Positions 18,382-25,929 of a stretch of 64,000 nucleotides of DNA are shown in pieces. Within the stretch, counting starts at the first letter, position 1, and each line of letters starts with the position of its first letter. A program made the position numbers and the translations under genes. The DNA is from CACZQA01 sp050943615. Lineage in GTDB: Bacteria; Actinomycetota; Coriobacteriia; Coriobacteriales; QAMH01. The notes beneath the pieces were generated by a model, which made no database searches, was not told the origin of the DNA, and saw only the letters and a list, made by a program, of their open reading frames with translations. The stretch lies in NCBI GenBank assembly GCA_050943615.1, contig JBMNPN010000002.1:9410-73409 (forward strand), given 5' to 3'.

Positions 18382-19410
18382 TTGGCGGACGAAAAGCTCA
18401 TAACCTATGCAGTTCCCTGCTATAACTCTGCGGAGTACATGGACCACTGCATCGAGTCGATTCTCGCGTGCGGGGCAGATGACATCGAGATCGTCATAGT
18501 CGACGACGGCTCGACCGAGGACAACACCCTCGAGAAGGCGCGCGACTGGGCCGTGCGCTACCCCGATATCATCCGTGCAGTCCACCAGGAAAACGGCGGG
18601 CATGGCGCTGCGGTCATGAAGGGGCTTGCCGAGGCGCACGGGCTCTATTTCAAGGTCGTCGACAGCGATGACTGGCTCGACAACGCGAGCAACGTCAAGA
18701 TGCTCGAGACGCTGAGGAAATTCCAGGAGCGCCCGCTCGACCTCATGATCGTCAACTACGTCTACGAGCACGTGGCGGACAACACCCGCGAGGTCATGAA
18801 CTACCGCCACATCCTGCCCGAGAACAAGGTGTTTCGCTGGGAGGAGTGCGGGAACTTCCCACCGTCCAAGGTCATCCTCATGCACTCGGTCGTCTATCGC
18901 TCCCAGATGCTGCGCGACTGCGGGCTGCAGCTCCCGAGCCACACCTTCTACGTCGACAACATCTTCGTCTACGTCCCGCTACCGAGCTGCAGGCGCCTCT
19001 ACTATCTCGACGTCGACCTCTACCGTTACCTGATCGGCCGTGACGACCAGAGCGTCAACGAGCAGGTGATGATCGGGCGCATCGACCAGCAGCTGCGCAT
19101 CACGCGCATCATGATCGACGCGTTCCGCCTGCAAGAAGACGTCGCGAGCCTCAAGCTGCGCCAGTACATGGTCAACTATCTCTCCATGATGATGATCATC
19201 TGCACGATCTTCAGCATGATGAGCGACCGCGAGGACAAAGACCAGCTGCGGCGCGACATCTGGCACCACCTGCAGGCGCACGATCCGGCCACCTATCACA
19301 AGATCCGTTATGGTATTTTTGGGATTGCCGCGCACTTGCCGGGCGAGCGGGGGGACAAGATCCTGCTTTCGCTCTATCATGTGGCGCAGAAGATTTTCAA
19401 GTTCAACTAG
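18382..19410 (+). CDS. Family 2 glycosyltransferase
   Basis: This 342-residue GT-A-fold enzyme transfers a sugar from a nucleotide donor, probably to a cell-envelope glycan. The N-terminal nucleotide-binding strand (YAVPCYNSAEYM) is followed by IVIVDDGSTEDNT and QENGGHGAAVMKGL. The metal-binding DxD-like motif is VVDSDDWLD near residue 90. The C-terminal ~120 residues are helical and end in a basic FKFN tail; no clear membrane span is seen. The start is TTG at 18382, with GGGAG about nine bases upstream and no ATG available before the conserved strand. A TATCAT box at 18310 could be its promoter. The acceptor is unknown. Confidence 0.85.
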   Translation: MADEKLITYAVPCYNSAEYMDHCIESILACGADDIEIVIVDDGSTEDNTLEKARDWAVRYPDIIRAVHQENGGHGAAVMKGLAEAHGLYFKVVDSDDWLDNASNVKMLETLRKFQERPLDLMIVNYVYEHVADNTREVMNYRHILPENKVFRWEECGNFPPSKVILMHSVVYRSQMLRDCGLQLPSHTFYVDNIFVYVPLPSCRRLYYLDVDLYRYLIGRDDQSVNEQVMIGRIDQQLRITRIMIDAFRLQEDVASLKLRQYMVNYLSMMMIICTIFSMMSDREDKDQLRRDIWHHLQAHDPATYHKIRYGIFGIAAHLPGERGDKILLSLYHVAQKIFKFN

Positions 19411-19463
19411 GAGCAGTTTCATGTACCTCTACGGGAGAGAGCCGTAGCTGCCTCTTTCGGACG

Positions 19464-19492
19464 CGCATCTGCCGTCGAATAAGGCGGATGCG
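19464..19492. repeat. Hairpin in glycosyltransferase-prfA gap
   Basis: CGCATCTGCC pairs with GGCGGATGCG (one G-U) around a 9-base loop. The next bases on the plus strand are A-rich, so a standard terminator is unlikely; a leader structure for prfA is possible. Confidence 0.35.
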
Positions 19493-19591
19493 AAAAACAC
19501 TGACCAATTCAGGCGAATGACGTCGCGCTTTGCGCATGCCCTTGCGCGTGCCGAGTGCGATTCTTGAGACGAGAAAGACAGAAACACCACC

Positions 19592-20671
19592 ATGTACGAC
19601 AAACTGAAAAAGATCATCGAAGCCTTTGAGGAGCTCGAGGCCAAGCTCGGCGACCCTGCGATTTTGGCCGACCAGAAAGAGTACACGCGCCTTGCAAAGG
19701 AACATGCGCGCCAGGGAGACCTCGTTGCCGCCGCGCGCAAGTACGTCTCGCTGTGCGACCAGCTCGAGTCTGCCAAAGAGGAGATCAAGATCGAGTCCGA
19801 CCCCGATTTAAAGGAGCTCGCCCAGGAGGAGGTCACCGACATCGAGGAGCAGCTGCCCGCCCTGGAAGAGGACATCAAGTTCATGCTGCTTCCCCAGGAT
19901 CCCAACGACGAGAAGGACATCATCGTCGAGATCCGCAGCGCGGCCGGCGGCGACGAGGCCGCCATCTTTGCAGGCGACCTGTTCAAGATGTACTCGCGCT
20001 ATGCGGACAGCAAGAAGTGGAAGGTCGAGGTCATCGATTCCTCCCCGTCCGACCAGGGCGGGTTCTCCAAAATCGAGTTCAAGGTGCTTGGCGACAAGGT
20101 CTACAGCTCGATGAAGTTCGAGTCCGGCGTGCACCGCGTGCAGCGCGTCCCCAAGACCGAAAGCCAGGGGCGCATCCAGACCTCGACGGCGACGGTTGCC
20201 GTCATGCCCGAGGCAGACGAGGTCGAGGTGGAGATCAAGCCCGAGGACATCCGCATCGACGTGTTCCGCGCCGGCGGTCCCGGTGGGCAGTGCGTCAACA
20301 CGACCGACTCTGCGGTGCGCATCACGCACCTGCCGACCGGCTTGGTCGTGCAGTCGCAGGACCAGAAGTCGCAGATCCAGAACCGCGAGGCGGCACTCCA
20401 GGTGCTGCGCGCGCGCCTGTACGACAAGATGCTGCAGGAGCAGCAGGAAGCGCAGGGAGCCGAGCGTCGCAAGCAGATCGGCGGCGGCAACCGTTCCGAG
20501 AAGATCCGCACCTACAACCAGCCGCAGGACCGCGTGACCGACCACCGCATCGGCTACAACGGGACCTACTCGGGTATTCTCGAGGGCGATGGCCTGGGCG
20601 ACCTTATCGAGAACCTCGCGGCGGCGGACCGTGCCGCGCGCCTCGAGCAGGCGACGGGCGAAGCTGCCTAA
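19592..20671 (+). CDS. prfA: Peptide chain release factor 1
   Basis: RF1 recognises UAA and UAG in the ribosomal A site and triggers peptide release. The 359-residue protein has the N-terminal coiled region and the codon-recognition loop RVPKTESQGRIQTS, where the PxT tripeptide is Pro-Lys-Thr. The catalytic GGQ lies in RAGGPGGQCVNTTDSAVRIT, where Cys follows GGQ instead of the more usual Ser or His. RF1 rather than RF2 is indicated by the PxT form. The ATG at 19592 begins MYDKLKKIIEAFEELE, typical of RF1. prmC, whose product methylates the GGQ glutamine, starts one base after the stop. Confidence 0.97.
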   Translation: MYDKLKKIIEAFEELEAKLGDPAILADQKEYTRLAKEHARQGDLVAAARKYVSLCDQLESAKEEIKIESDPDLKELAQEEVTDIEEQLPALEEDIKFMLLPQDPNDEKDIIVEIRSAAGGDEAAIFAGDLFKMYSRYADSKKWKVEVIDSSPSDQGGFSKIEFKVLGDKVYSSMKFESGVHRVQRVPKTESQGRIQTSTATVAVMPEADEVEVEIKPEDIRIDVFRAGGPGGQCVNTTDSAVRITHLPTGLVVQSQDQKSQIQNREAALQVLRARLYDKMLQEQQEAQGAERRKQIGGGNRSEKIRTYNQPQDRVTDHRIGYNGTYSGILEGDGLGDLIENLAAADRAARLEQATGEAA

Positions 20672-20672
20672 G

Positions 20673-21527
20673 ATGGGCGATACCTGGACGGTCGCGCGCA
20701 CGCTCGACTGGTGCAAGGGCTACCTGGAACGCCACGACGACGAGCACCCGCGCCTGAGCGCCGAGATCCTGCTCGCCGCGGCAACGGGGCTTTCGCGCGT
20801 CGAGCTCTACGCCTACTTCGATCGGCCGCTGAGTGCAGAGGAGCGCGCAACGCTGAGGGAGTCCCTCAAGCGCCGTGGTGCTGGAGAGCCGCTCCAGTAC
20901 GTGACAGGGGATGCGGCGTTTCGGCATATCGTCGTGAAGACTGCCCGTGGCGTGCTCATTCCCCGCCCCGAAACGGAGAGTCTGGTCGAGCTCGTGCTCT
21001 CGGAATTCGCGGAGCATGATGGAGAGGTCCAGGCGCTCGAGGTCGGCTGCGGGACGGGCTGCATCGCCTGTTCCCTTGCAAAAGAAGCCGGCATGCACGT
21101 CACGGCGACTGACATTTCGCCCGAAGCCCTCACGTGCGCCAAGGGAAACGTCGAGATGCTCGGCCTGACAGATAACGTCGACGTCGTCGAGGCCGATTGC
21201 GTCGAGGGCGTCGAGGGCCCCTTCGATGTGCTCGTGAGCAACCCGCCCTACATCCCGACGGCGGTGCTCTCGGAGCTTCCGCAGGAGGTCGTGGGCTTCG
21301 AGCCAAAACTTGCGCTCGACGGCGGAATAGACGGGCTCGTCTTCTTCGACCGCCTGGTCGCGGAGGCAGTTCCGCTGCTCACTTCCGGTGGCTTTTTTGC
21401 CTGCGAGCTTCACGAGGACTGCCTTGACGAGGCGGCTACCCGACTCGAGCGGGCGGGGCTTCATGACGTTGCCGTGCACGAGGATCTGACAGGCCGCTCG
21501 CGCTTTGTCACGGCCCATACCGCTTAA
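20673..21527 (+). CDS. prmC: Release factor glutamine methyltransferase
   Basis: Methylates the glutamine of the GGQ motif in RF1 and RF2 using S-adenosylmethionine. The 284-residue protein has the N-terminal helical substrate domain, then IPRPETESLVE. The AdoMet-binding loop is LEVGCGTGCIA (about residue 125), and the diagnostic NPPYIP motif is near 190. Start ATG 20673 is one base after the prfA stop, so the pair is almost certainly co-transcribed; the longer open frame to 20589 lies inside prfA. Confidence 0.96.
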   Translation: MGDTWTVARTLDWCKGYLERHDDEHPRLSAEILLAAATGLSRVELYAYFDRPLSAEERATLRESLKRRGAGEPLQYVTGDAAFRHIVVKTARGVLIPRPETESLVELVLSEFAEHDGEVQALEVGCGTGCIACSLAKEAGMHVTATDISPEALTCAKGNVEMLGLTDNVDVVEADCVEGVEGPFDVLVSNPPYIPTAVLSELPQEVVGFEPKLALDGGIDGLVFFDRLVAEAVPLLTSGGFFACELHEDCLDEAATRLERAGLHDVAVHEDLTGRSRFVTAHTA

Positions 21528-21546
21528 GCGCCCAAGCGCTTTCCTG
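21526..21546 (+). terminator. Possible weak terminator after prmC
   Basis: AAGCGC (21526-21531) and GCGCTT (21536-21541) form a short 6-bp stem around CCAA, followed by TTCCTG. Its position just after the prmC stop supports the reading, but the stem is short. Confidence 0.35.
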
Positions 21547-21615
21547 CACGTTTCGGCAATGTGAATTTGAGGCAAATCTAGGAGATTGTCTCGGCTGCCC
21601 TTTCCTGTTCTCAGG

Positions 21616-21621
21616 TACGAT
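21616..21621 (+). promoter_or_regulatory. -10 box giving a near-leaderless start
   Basis: TACGAT lies six bases before the ATG at 21628, so transcription would begin at or next to the start codon. A similar arrangement is seen at 24733. Confidence 0.45.
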
Positions 21622-21627
21622 AGCAGC

Positions 21628-22359
21628 ATGAAACCCGTCCTCTTTTCCCGAGGACGTGCGATGGTTTTTCGGAGACGATACGTGAGCTTTCAGACGGGAA
21701 TTTTCGCCCTTGATGACATAGGCACGCCGGGGGACCGCAAGGTCTCCTTCGACGTCGCCGCCGAGCGCGCCTATGCGCTGGCGGGGAAGTACGCGTCTCC
21801 GTTCATGTCAGGACACTGTGGCACCTTCGCCTCATATCTTGCCCGCCAATGTGGATGCAATATCCGCGTCTGCTATCTCGAGTCGAAGCACTACAAGGTG
21901 CTCGTGCACGCTTGGTGCGAGCTGCCTTTTTCCCGTTCGGAAACAGGCGAGGAACTGTTCGCTGATATTCGAGGCGTGACCTCGAACGGAGATGATATTC
22001 TCCAGCCCTTCATCGACAATATTGCCGACTTTGCGATCTGCGAGGAGATGCAACGCGATGGAATGCGCGTCATGTACGGTCAGTTTGTCGCTCCGGGTGC
22101 GGATGCGCAGTTCGAGACTTGGTATTCCGAGCTAGACGGCACGAGCGATTTTTCCGAGGCACAAGATGCGCTCAAGGCATTCACCGATGGCTTCGAGTTC
22201 GAGGGCGTGTGGGGAGCGATGCGCGGGAAGACAGCGGCCGGCCAAGGCGAGGAAAGCTGGCACATCGCGTTCGACGAGGAACACGCAAAGAGAAGCGCTG
22301 AACCTGTGCTCGTTCCCCGCAAGCGGCGGCAGCCCCGTCAGAGGCGGGTGCTCTACTAG
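21628..22359 (+). CDS. Putative transglutaminase-fold (cysteine protease-like) protein
   Basis: This soluble protein of about 243 residues has no recognised name. The core shows SGHCGTFASYLA, then KVLVHAWCELPF, then LFADIRGV. The order Cys-His-Asp with these local contexts matches the catalytic triad of transglutaminase-like enzymes. No signal peptide or membrane span is seen. The start is uncertain: ATG 21628 fits a leaderless transcript from TACGAT at 21616, while ATG 21661 has GAGGA seven bases upstream. The C-terminal tail is basic (RKRRQPRQRR). It overlaps the convergent HdeD-like gene by 4 bases. The substrate is unknown. Confidence 0.6.
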   Translation: MKPVLFSRGRAMVFRRRYVSFQTGIFALDDIGTPGDRKVSFDVAAERAYALAGKYASPFMSGHCGTFASYLARQCGCNIRVCYLESKHYKVLVHAWCELPFSRSETGEELFADIRGVTSNGDDILQPFIDNIADFAICEEMQRDGMRVMYGQFVAPGADAQFETWYSELDGTSDFSEAQDALKAFTDGFEFEGVWGAMRGKTAAGQGEESWHIAFDEEHAKRSAEPVLVPRKRRQPRQRRVLY

Positions 22360-22874
22360 AGCGGGTCGACGTCGATGGGCTGCGACTTGATGGTGAGTAT
22401 GAGCAGGTCGATGCCCTCGAGGATGAAGGCGATTCCGACAAACTGGATCAGCATGCTCGGCCAGATCAGGGCGCAGAGGCCAAAGAGCGCATCGAGGATG
22501 GAAACCACCAGTGTGAGGGCGCGGCCCTTGAAATCACCGAGGGAGATGATCGTGACGGTCTGCGCGATTCCCGTGACGAGGATGATGAAGGCGATGAGCC
22601 ACGAGATGGTCGTCGAGAAGGCGAGCGGGTGGAACAGGCAGATCAGGGCGAATATCAGGAGCAGGATGGCAAAGATGAGCGTGGCTGTGCTGGCGGGCGT
22701 GCCACGTAGGCCCTTGCTCCAGGTGGTGAATGCCCCAATCGCTGCGACGAGGATGCCGATGCCGACGAGCACGCCGATGAACGAGAGCGAGAACTTGGGG
22801 AAGAACAGGAAAATCACGCCGAGGATTATGAGAATCGCGCACGTGGTGCCGCCCATTTTCTTTTCGATGAACAT
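22356..22874 (-). CDS. HdeD/DUF308-like membrane protein
   Basis: A 172-residue protein that is nearly all hydrophobic helix, about six spans arranged as repeated pairs, e.g. CAILIILGVIFLFFP, TLIFAILLLIFALICLFHP and WLIAFIILVTGIAQT. The recurring helix endings in FP, HP and WP match the DUF308 repeat of HdeD-like proteins, which are linked to acid resistance in enterobacteria; the role in this lineage is not known. The short C-terminus IDVDPL overlaps the preceding convergent gene by 4 bases. The ATG at 22874 is preceded on the minus strand by AGAGAGGAAAC. Confidence 0.75.
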   Translation of the reverse strand: MFIEKKMGGTTCAILIILGVIFLFFPKFSLSFIGVLVGIGILVAAIGAFTTWSKGLRGTPASTATLIFAILLLIFALICLFHPLAFSTTISWLIAFIILVTGIAQTVTIISLGDFKGRALTLVVSILDALFGLCALIWPSMLIQFVGIAFILEGIDLLILTIKSQPIDVDPL

Positions 22875-23039
22875 GTTCTCGTTTCCTCTCTGCCTGCCTG
22901 TTTGATGTGAGCCGCCTGTATCGGGTGTTCTGCTCTAGTCTACACATATGTCAACGAAGCGGGCGGAAATTTTCCACTATGTGCAGAAGCTACCTGTGCT
23001 GTGCGGAATATACCCGCGCTGCCTCAGGTATCCCTGCCC

Positions 23040-23536
23040 AAAAAATCGCGCACACCTTCGCAGTAACGACCCAAAATCCTGCACGGCTCGAACCCGTGCG
23101 CGATTTTCCCGTACTGTCGCTCGGGTCTGGAGCTGGCGAGCCGCTTTTTCTTCCAAAGCCTGCTGGGCTCCTCAAAGCGCTAGGCGAAAAATCGCGCACA
23201 CCTTCGCAATGGAGTCCCAAAGAGGGCCGCAACGCGAACCCGTGCGCGATTTTCTCGTAGCGTAGTCTGGTTCTGGAGGCGGACGACGCGCTCCTTCCTA
23301 CTGTCTGCTGGAATTTTCAAGGCAGCAGGAATAATCGCGCATACCTTCGCAATAAAGACCCAAGGGGGCCTGCAACGCGAACTTATGCGCGATTTTTCGT
23401 TTCTACTCGGATCTGGAGCCGGCGAGCTGTTTTCTCTCCCAGGTCTGCTGGACTCCTCAAGCCGGCAGGAGAAATCGCGCACAGGTTCGCATTTTTTGCG
23501 AATAGGGGCCTGAAATTCGAGCCCATGCGCGATTTC
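23040..23536. repeat. Palindromic repeat array A, four copies
   Basis: Copies lie at 23040-23108, 23187-23253, 23331-23397 and 23471-23536. Each has outer arms AAATCGCGCA and TGCGCGATTT extended inward by TTCGC and GCGAA, around a ~25-base loop. In the first three, the left arm carries CCTTCGC and the right arm the complement of GGGTTCGC, the reverse polarity of arrays C-E. The ~75-base spacers within this array resemble one another (TCTGGAGC, then CTGCTGG and CTCAA), so the true tandem unit is about 144 bases. The array occupies the centre of the 965-base gap 22875-23839; the AT-rich right end (23620-23700) is probably the hsp20 promoter region. Confidence 0.85.
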
Positions 23537-23648
23537 TTATTGGTGACCGTTGACTATGGGATCTCACTAGCGCTTGGCTTGCTCGTTTGCTGAGGCGGCA
23601 TTCTTGGCACTACGGGTGTTGTCCAATACAGCAGAAAATCTAAGTCTA

Positions 23649-23670
23649 TATATATAAAGTTATATAGTGT
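23649..23670. repeat. AT-rich inverted repeat upstream of hsp20
   Basis: CTATATA and TATATAG flank an 8-base centre. It lies ~170 bases before hsp20 in the only strongly AT-rich part of this region and could form part of its promoter. No CIRCE or HAIR heat-shock operator was found. Confidence 0.35.
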
Positions 23671-23839
23671 CACATGAATGAAACTATTTGCCATCTAACG
23701 GTTAAGTTTGCGATACCCTACTGCCACCGAAATCCTCCTATCATTGCAGATGTCGAAAGGGAATTGAGGTTAGCAAGACAGACCGCAAAGCCCCTTCCGC
23801 ACAAAGGAAACAAGCTTCGAGTGGAAGGAAGTAATAAAA

Positions 23840-24274
23840 ATGGCATCTGAAATTATTGGCTACAACCCGTTCCGCGCAATCGACGAGTTCGAGAAGAGGA
23901 TGTTCCGCGAGCCGTTCGCTCCGTTCTATTCTTCGAGCACCGCTGGCATCTTCAAGACCGACATCAAGGAAGACGACGGCAAGTTCGTCCTCGAGGCAGA
24001 CCTGCCCGGCTTCAAGAAGGAAGACATCAACCTCGATGTCGACAACGACATCCTCACGATCTCTGCGGAACGTCATTCCGAGCATGAGGACAAGGACAAG
24101 GCCGGCAATTACATCCGTTGCGAGCGTTCGTACGGCTCCTACAGCCGCAGCTTCGATGTAAGCGCTGTCGATATTGACTCCATCTCCGCCAAGTACGAGG
24201 ACGGCGTGCTGACCGTGGATATGCCCAAGAAGGAAGAGCTTATCCCGAAGAAGCAGCACCTCGAGATTCAGTAG
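23840..24274 (+). CDS. Small heat shock protein, Hsp20 family
   Basis: An ATP-independent holdase that binds unfolding proteins. The 144 residues comprise a short N-terminal arm (NPFRAIDEFEKRMFREPF), the alpha-crystallin domain from about residue 35 (FKTDIKEDDGKFVLEADLPG), and the conserved YEDGVLTVDMPK strand near 120. The C-terminal extension ends in Ile-Gln. The ATG at 23840 is preceded by GGAAGGAAG. The long AT-rich leader suggests separate, stress-controlled transcription, and strong hairpins follow. Confidence 0.93.
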   Translation: MASEIIGYNPFRAIDEFEKRMFREPFAPFYSSSTAGIFKTDIKEDDGKFVLEADLPGFKKEDINLDVDNDILTISAERHSEHEDKDKAGNYIRCERSYGSYSRSFDVSAVDIDSISAKYEDGVLTVDMPKKEELIPKKQHLEIQ

Positions 24275-24337
24275 ACTCTCCAACGCCCTGGGCTGCGCCC
24301 CCCTCTAGAGCTCAGAGCGTATCCATTTCCTCCTTTT

Positions 24338-24386
24338 GGGGCCGGGGCGCAAGTAACTTCTGAGCCTCGGCCCCGCCTCTCTCTTT
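24338..24386 (+). terminator. Terminator after hsp20
   Basis: GGGGCCG (24338-24344) pairs with CGGCCCC (24368-24374). The pyrimidine run GCCTCTCTCTTTT follows. Confidence 0.6.
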
Positions 24387-24400
24387 TCTCTCATTGCCGA

Positions 24401-24440
24401 AAGGGCCCGTCTCGTTGAATGCGAGGCGGGCCCTTTCGTA
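24401..24440. terminator. Second hairpin terminator after hsp20
   Basis: AAGGGCCCGTCTCG pairs with CGAGGCGGGCCCTTT (one G-U pair) around a 7-base loop. The A-rich left flank and T-rich right flank could end transcription in both directions. Confidence 0.65.
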
Positions 24441-24503
24441 TGCGTGCGGATTGGGGTGGAGCGCACGTGCGGCAAACGGGAGCGCGTCTAAGATTCATGC
24501 CGA

Positions 24504-24700
24504 GAAAATCGCGCACGGGTTGCACCTAGTGGCGAATCTATGGGCATTTGCGAAGGGCGTGCGCGATTTTCATGTGCGGGGATGCGTGGCTTTCCAGCGC
24601 TGCTCTATTGTCTCGGGAAGCTCACAACCGCACAAAAATCGCGCAGGGGTTGCTCGTGGTGGCGAATCTGTGAGCGTCCGCGAAGGGCGTGCGCGATTTT
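24504..24700. repeat. Palindromic repeat array B, two copies
   Basis: Copies lie at 24504-24570 and 24634-24700. Left arms read AAAATCGCGCACGGGTTGC and AAAATCGCGCAGGGGTTGC; both right arms end GCGAAGGGCGTGCGCGATTT. The loops share GTGGCGAATCT, showing recent common origin. The array ends 33 bases before the -10 box of the next gene. Confidence 0.85.
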
Positions 24701-24732
24701 CGTGCACAGGGTGGACGCGTTGCGCAGCCTGC

Positions 24733-24738
24733 TACAAT
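24733..24738 (+). promoter_or_regulatory. -10 box of a leaderless transcript
   Basis: TACAAT is followed by seven bases and then the ATG at 24746, so the predicted first transcribed base is the start codon itself. No ribosome-binding site is present, in agreement with leaderless translation. Confidence 0.5.
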
Positions 24739-24745
24739 GCGTCCC

Positions 24746-25624
24746 ATGGAAACGAGAAGAAACGCCCTGCTGCTGTTCAGCAAGGTTCCCGAACCAGGCA
24801 AAGTGAAGACGCGGCTCACCTCGCTCAAAGACGGGTTCTTTGACCCGGAGGTTGCGAGCGCCCTTTATCACTGCATGCTCTTTGACGTTGTCGAGTGCTG
24901 CTGCGACGCCCTGCGCGACCTCGAGCGCGCCGATCTCGAGCGGGCGGCACTAGAGGGAACTTGCGAGGAAATGCCCGTTCACGATGAGTACACACTCCTC
25001 ATTTCTGCTCCCGGCAAGGCGGGTGAAGATGGGATGCGCAAGCTGTTCGAGGAGAGCGGCGCGTGGCCGCGCGAGATTATCTTTACCCACGACGATGGCA
25101 AGAGCTTCGATGAGCACTACAACGACGCGTTCCAGCAGGTCTGGGACCGCGGTTTCGACACGGTACTCTCCATGGGCTGCGATATGCCCGCGCTGCGGCG
25201 TAGCGTCGTCATCGAGGGGTTCGAGCGCCTGCATGCGCTTTGCGAACGAGAGGGCGGCGGCATCGTGCTCGCCCCTGACCAGGAGATGGGCGTGAGCATC
25301 GTCGGCTGGACGGCGGAGACGGACTTCGATCACGATGGCATCTTCTATAACCAAGATGGGCTCACCGTTCTCCCGGCATATATCCAGAAAGCCGACCGAC
25401 TTGGGCTGCCCGCGCTCTATTTGCCTGATGTCCCCGATGTTGACACGATTGCGGACCTTAACCACAACGTCACACTCGTCCAAGCGCTCGAGTACTGCGC
25501 CAAGTTCCAAGACGATATCACGCCGCCCTATCGTACGGCACAGGCGCTGCGCGAGATGGGATACACGGACATTCGCGTCATGCCGAACGACCTGCATGAC
25601 GATCGAGACGAAATCGACCGCTGA
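24746..25624 (+). CDS. DUF2064 / TIGR04282-like glycosyltransferase-fold protein
   Basis: This 292-residue protein belongs to a family with a GT-A nucleotidyl or glycosyl transferase fold whose substrate is generally unproven. The N-terminal signature ALLLFSKVPEPGKVKTRL is characteristic. The central VLSMGCDMPAL carries the equivalent of the metal-binding acidic motif, and the C-terminal VPDVDTIADL is the typical family ending block. Starts at 24737 or 24746 are both possible; I prefer 24746 because the TACAAT box overlaps the first. The family is often found with radical-SAM or lipid-glycan genes, which are absent here. Confidence 0.75.
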   Translation: METRRNALLLFSKVPEPGKVKTRLTSLKDGFFDPEVASALYHCMLFDVVECCCDALRDLERADLERAALEGTCEEMPVHDEYTLLISAPGKAGEDGMRKLFEESGAWPREIIFTHDDGKSFDEHYNDAFQQVWDRGFDTVLSMGCDMPALRRSVVIEGFERLHALCEREGGGIVLAPDQEMGVSIVGWTAETDFDHDGIFYNQDGLTVLPAYIQKADRLGLPALYLPDVPDVDTIADLNHNVTLVQALEYCAKFQDDITPPYRTAQALREMGYTDIRVMPNDLHDDRDEIDR

Positions 25625-25787
25625 GCTCGCACTGATGCGGCGCGTATGATGTTTCTCTTGCAGGAGGCTGTACTAGCTATCACCTGCCTTTATCTCGGTT
25701 TTCTCGCAAAGCCGTTGTATGGAGAGCGTATTGAAAAAACGCATCTGCAACCTGCGGAATTAGGACTACTATTGTCTTCACAAAACC

Positions 25788-25820
25788 TTGACATTTTGAT
25801 GGGAACTAATAATAATTCTC
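25788..25820 (+). promoter_or_regulatory. cydAB promoter with Fur-like box
   Basis: TTGACA (25788-25793) and AATAAT (about 25810-25815) form a near-consensus promoter with 16-17 bases between. Overlapping the -10 is AATAATAATTCTCATTA, similar to a Fur-type operator (two inverted AATnATT halves). The 110-base leader before cydA has no other obvious element. Metal-dependent control is inference. Confidence 0.55.
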
Positions 25821-25929
25821 ATTAACTTCAACCGCTACCTGAGAGCAAGGGGCTCTCGTCAAGGTTCGCAAGATTGGCACAGGCGCTCTTGCGAGAGGCA
25901 ACGGGGTTTCAACGTGAAGGGGAGGACAT

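Noticed and set aside
22907..23265. Short frames within array A (e.g. 22907-23260, 22948-23265)
   Set aside because: They translate the repeat itself, and related peptides arise at every array; no ribosome sites.
23700..23839. CIRCE or HspR operator before hsp20
   Set aside because: TTAGCA at 23768 has no matching GAGTG half, and no CTTGAGT/ACTCAAG pair is present.
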